Of a stretch of 6,557 nucleotides of DNA, positions 6,141 to 6,557 are shown piece after piece. Numbering within the stretch: position 1 is the first letter of the stretch; each line of letters begins with the position of its first letter. Position numbers and translations under genes: made by a program. Source of the DNA: Nocardioides sp. Its GTDB lineage: Bacteria; Actinomycetota; Actinomycetes; Propionibacteriales; Nocardioidaceae. The notes beneath the pieces were generated by a model that worked only from the letters and a program-made list of their open reading frames with translations, did not search any database and was not told the origin of the DNA. The DNA lies in assembly GCA_030145945.1 (NCBI GenBank), contig JASLDK010000026.1, forward strand, positions 1-6,557. The letters are read 5' to 3'.

Positions 6141-6557
6141 ATGACGCGACGACTGCCCCGCTCTGCCCGTGCCGGGATCGCCGGCCTGCTTCTCCCTGCA
6201 CTGGTCCTCGTCGGTTGCGGCGACGACAAGTCCGGCGACAAGGCGGGCAAGGGCGCTGCCTCCGCCTCTTCGACGAGCTCCGCCTCGGGAGACGCCTCGG
6301 CCTCTGAGGGTTCGACGTCCGGTCCCGCCGTCGGCGGCACCCTGACCAAGGACAACTTCCTCACCACGGTGGTCGCCGCCCAGCAGACAGCCGGATCCTT
6401 CCGCGGCGTCTCGAAGAGCACCACGGCCGGCGTCACGATCACCATGGACATCGAGGCCACCCATGCCGACAGCGGCTACCGCACGCACGTGAAGAGCGCG
6501 GCCGGCAGCCCGCAGCCCGTCGAGGTCATCACCGTGGACGGCGTCCTCTACATCAAG
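6141..6557 (+). CDS. Lipoprotein, possibly LolA/LppX-LprG-like fold (3' end beyond window)
   Basis: 139 codons are visible with no stop. The N-terminus has arginines (R3, R4, R7, R10), a hydrophobic core and the lipobox LVGC, making C26 the lipidated residue. Residues 27-64 form a Lys/Gly then Ser/Ala/Gly-rich spacer that should hold the folded domain away from the membrane. The folded part starts near G66 (GTLTKDNFLTTVVAAQQTAG), and the visible end reads VDGVLYIK. An early helix mentioning a set of substrates or sites, then strands with a 'DG-x-LY-x-K' turn, is the pattern of actinobacterial LppX/LprA/LprF/LprG-type lipoproteins with a LolA-like lipid-carrying fold. This assignment is by pattern only and the C-terminal half is missing. 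The start is fixed by the signal peptide and the upstream TAGGCT. No visible functional link to the preceding metal lipoprotein beyond adjacency. Confidence 0.8.
   Translation, partial: MTRRLPRSARAGIAGLLLPALVLVGCGDDKSGDKAGKGAASASSTSSASGDASASEGSTSGPAVGGTLTKDNFLTTVVAAQQTAGSFRGVSKSTTAGVTITMDIEATHADSGYRTHVKSAAGSPQPVEVITVDGVLYIK

Overview
The window looks like chromosomal DNA of a high-GC actinobacterium. By eye the sequence is about two-thirds G+C, most third codon positions are G or C, GTG starts occur, and the secreted proteins are typical actinobacterial types: a DUF4190-like membrane protein with a Pro/Gly/Ser-rich N-terminus and two lipobox lipoproteins. A Nocardioidaceae-like source is plausible, but that is an impression and not a placement. 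I saw no mobile element, tRNA, rRNA or CRISPR array.

Layout, left to right. A minus-strand FAD-dependent L-2-hydroxyglutarate oxidase (lhgO) runs off the left edge. Its short upstream region may hold a 13-codon leaderless upstream ORF that stops one base before the lhgO start. Divergent from it is a plus-strand DUF4190-like membrane protein with a four-cysteine outer domain. That gene converges on a large minus-strand B12-binding radical SAM protein (TIGR03960-like), and a near-perfect 22-position hairpin sits between the two stop codons. Divergent from the radical SAM gene is a plus-strand Ca2+/H+ antiporter (ChaA family). A second gene overlaps the antiporter by four bases (GTGA) and encodes a lipoprotein with a duplicated histidine motif, probably metal-binding. 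After 31 bases a second lipoprotein gene begins and runs off the right edge.

The most striking pattern is regulatory. Every gene that needs its own promoter has a TAGNNT hexamer exactly 6 or 7 bases before a start codon: TAGACT for the upstream ORF, then TAGGGT, TAGAAT, TAGGGT and TAGGCT. This is the spacing expected when the -10 box places the transcription start on the first base of the start codon, so the window appears to be dominated by leaderless transcription. The rule also chooses between alternative starts for three genes.

Functionally, the antiporter and the overlapping histidine-motif lipoprotein look like one cation-handling unit: one membrane transporter and one outer-face metal-binding partner. 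The other genes are housekeeping or envelope genes with no visible connection to it. I do not see a clear new multi-gene system. The best candidates for something under-described are the antiporter/lipoprotein pair and the upstream ORF before lhgO.
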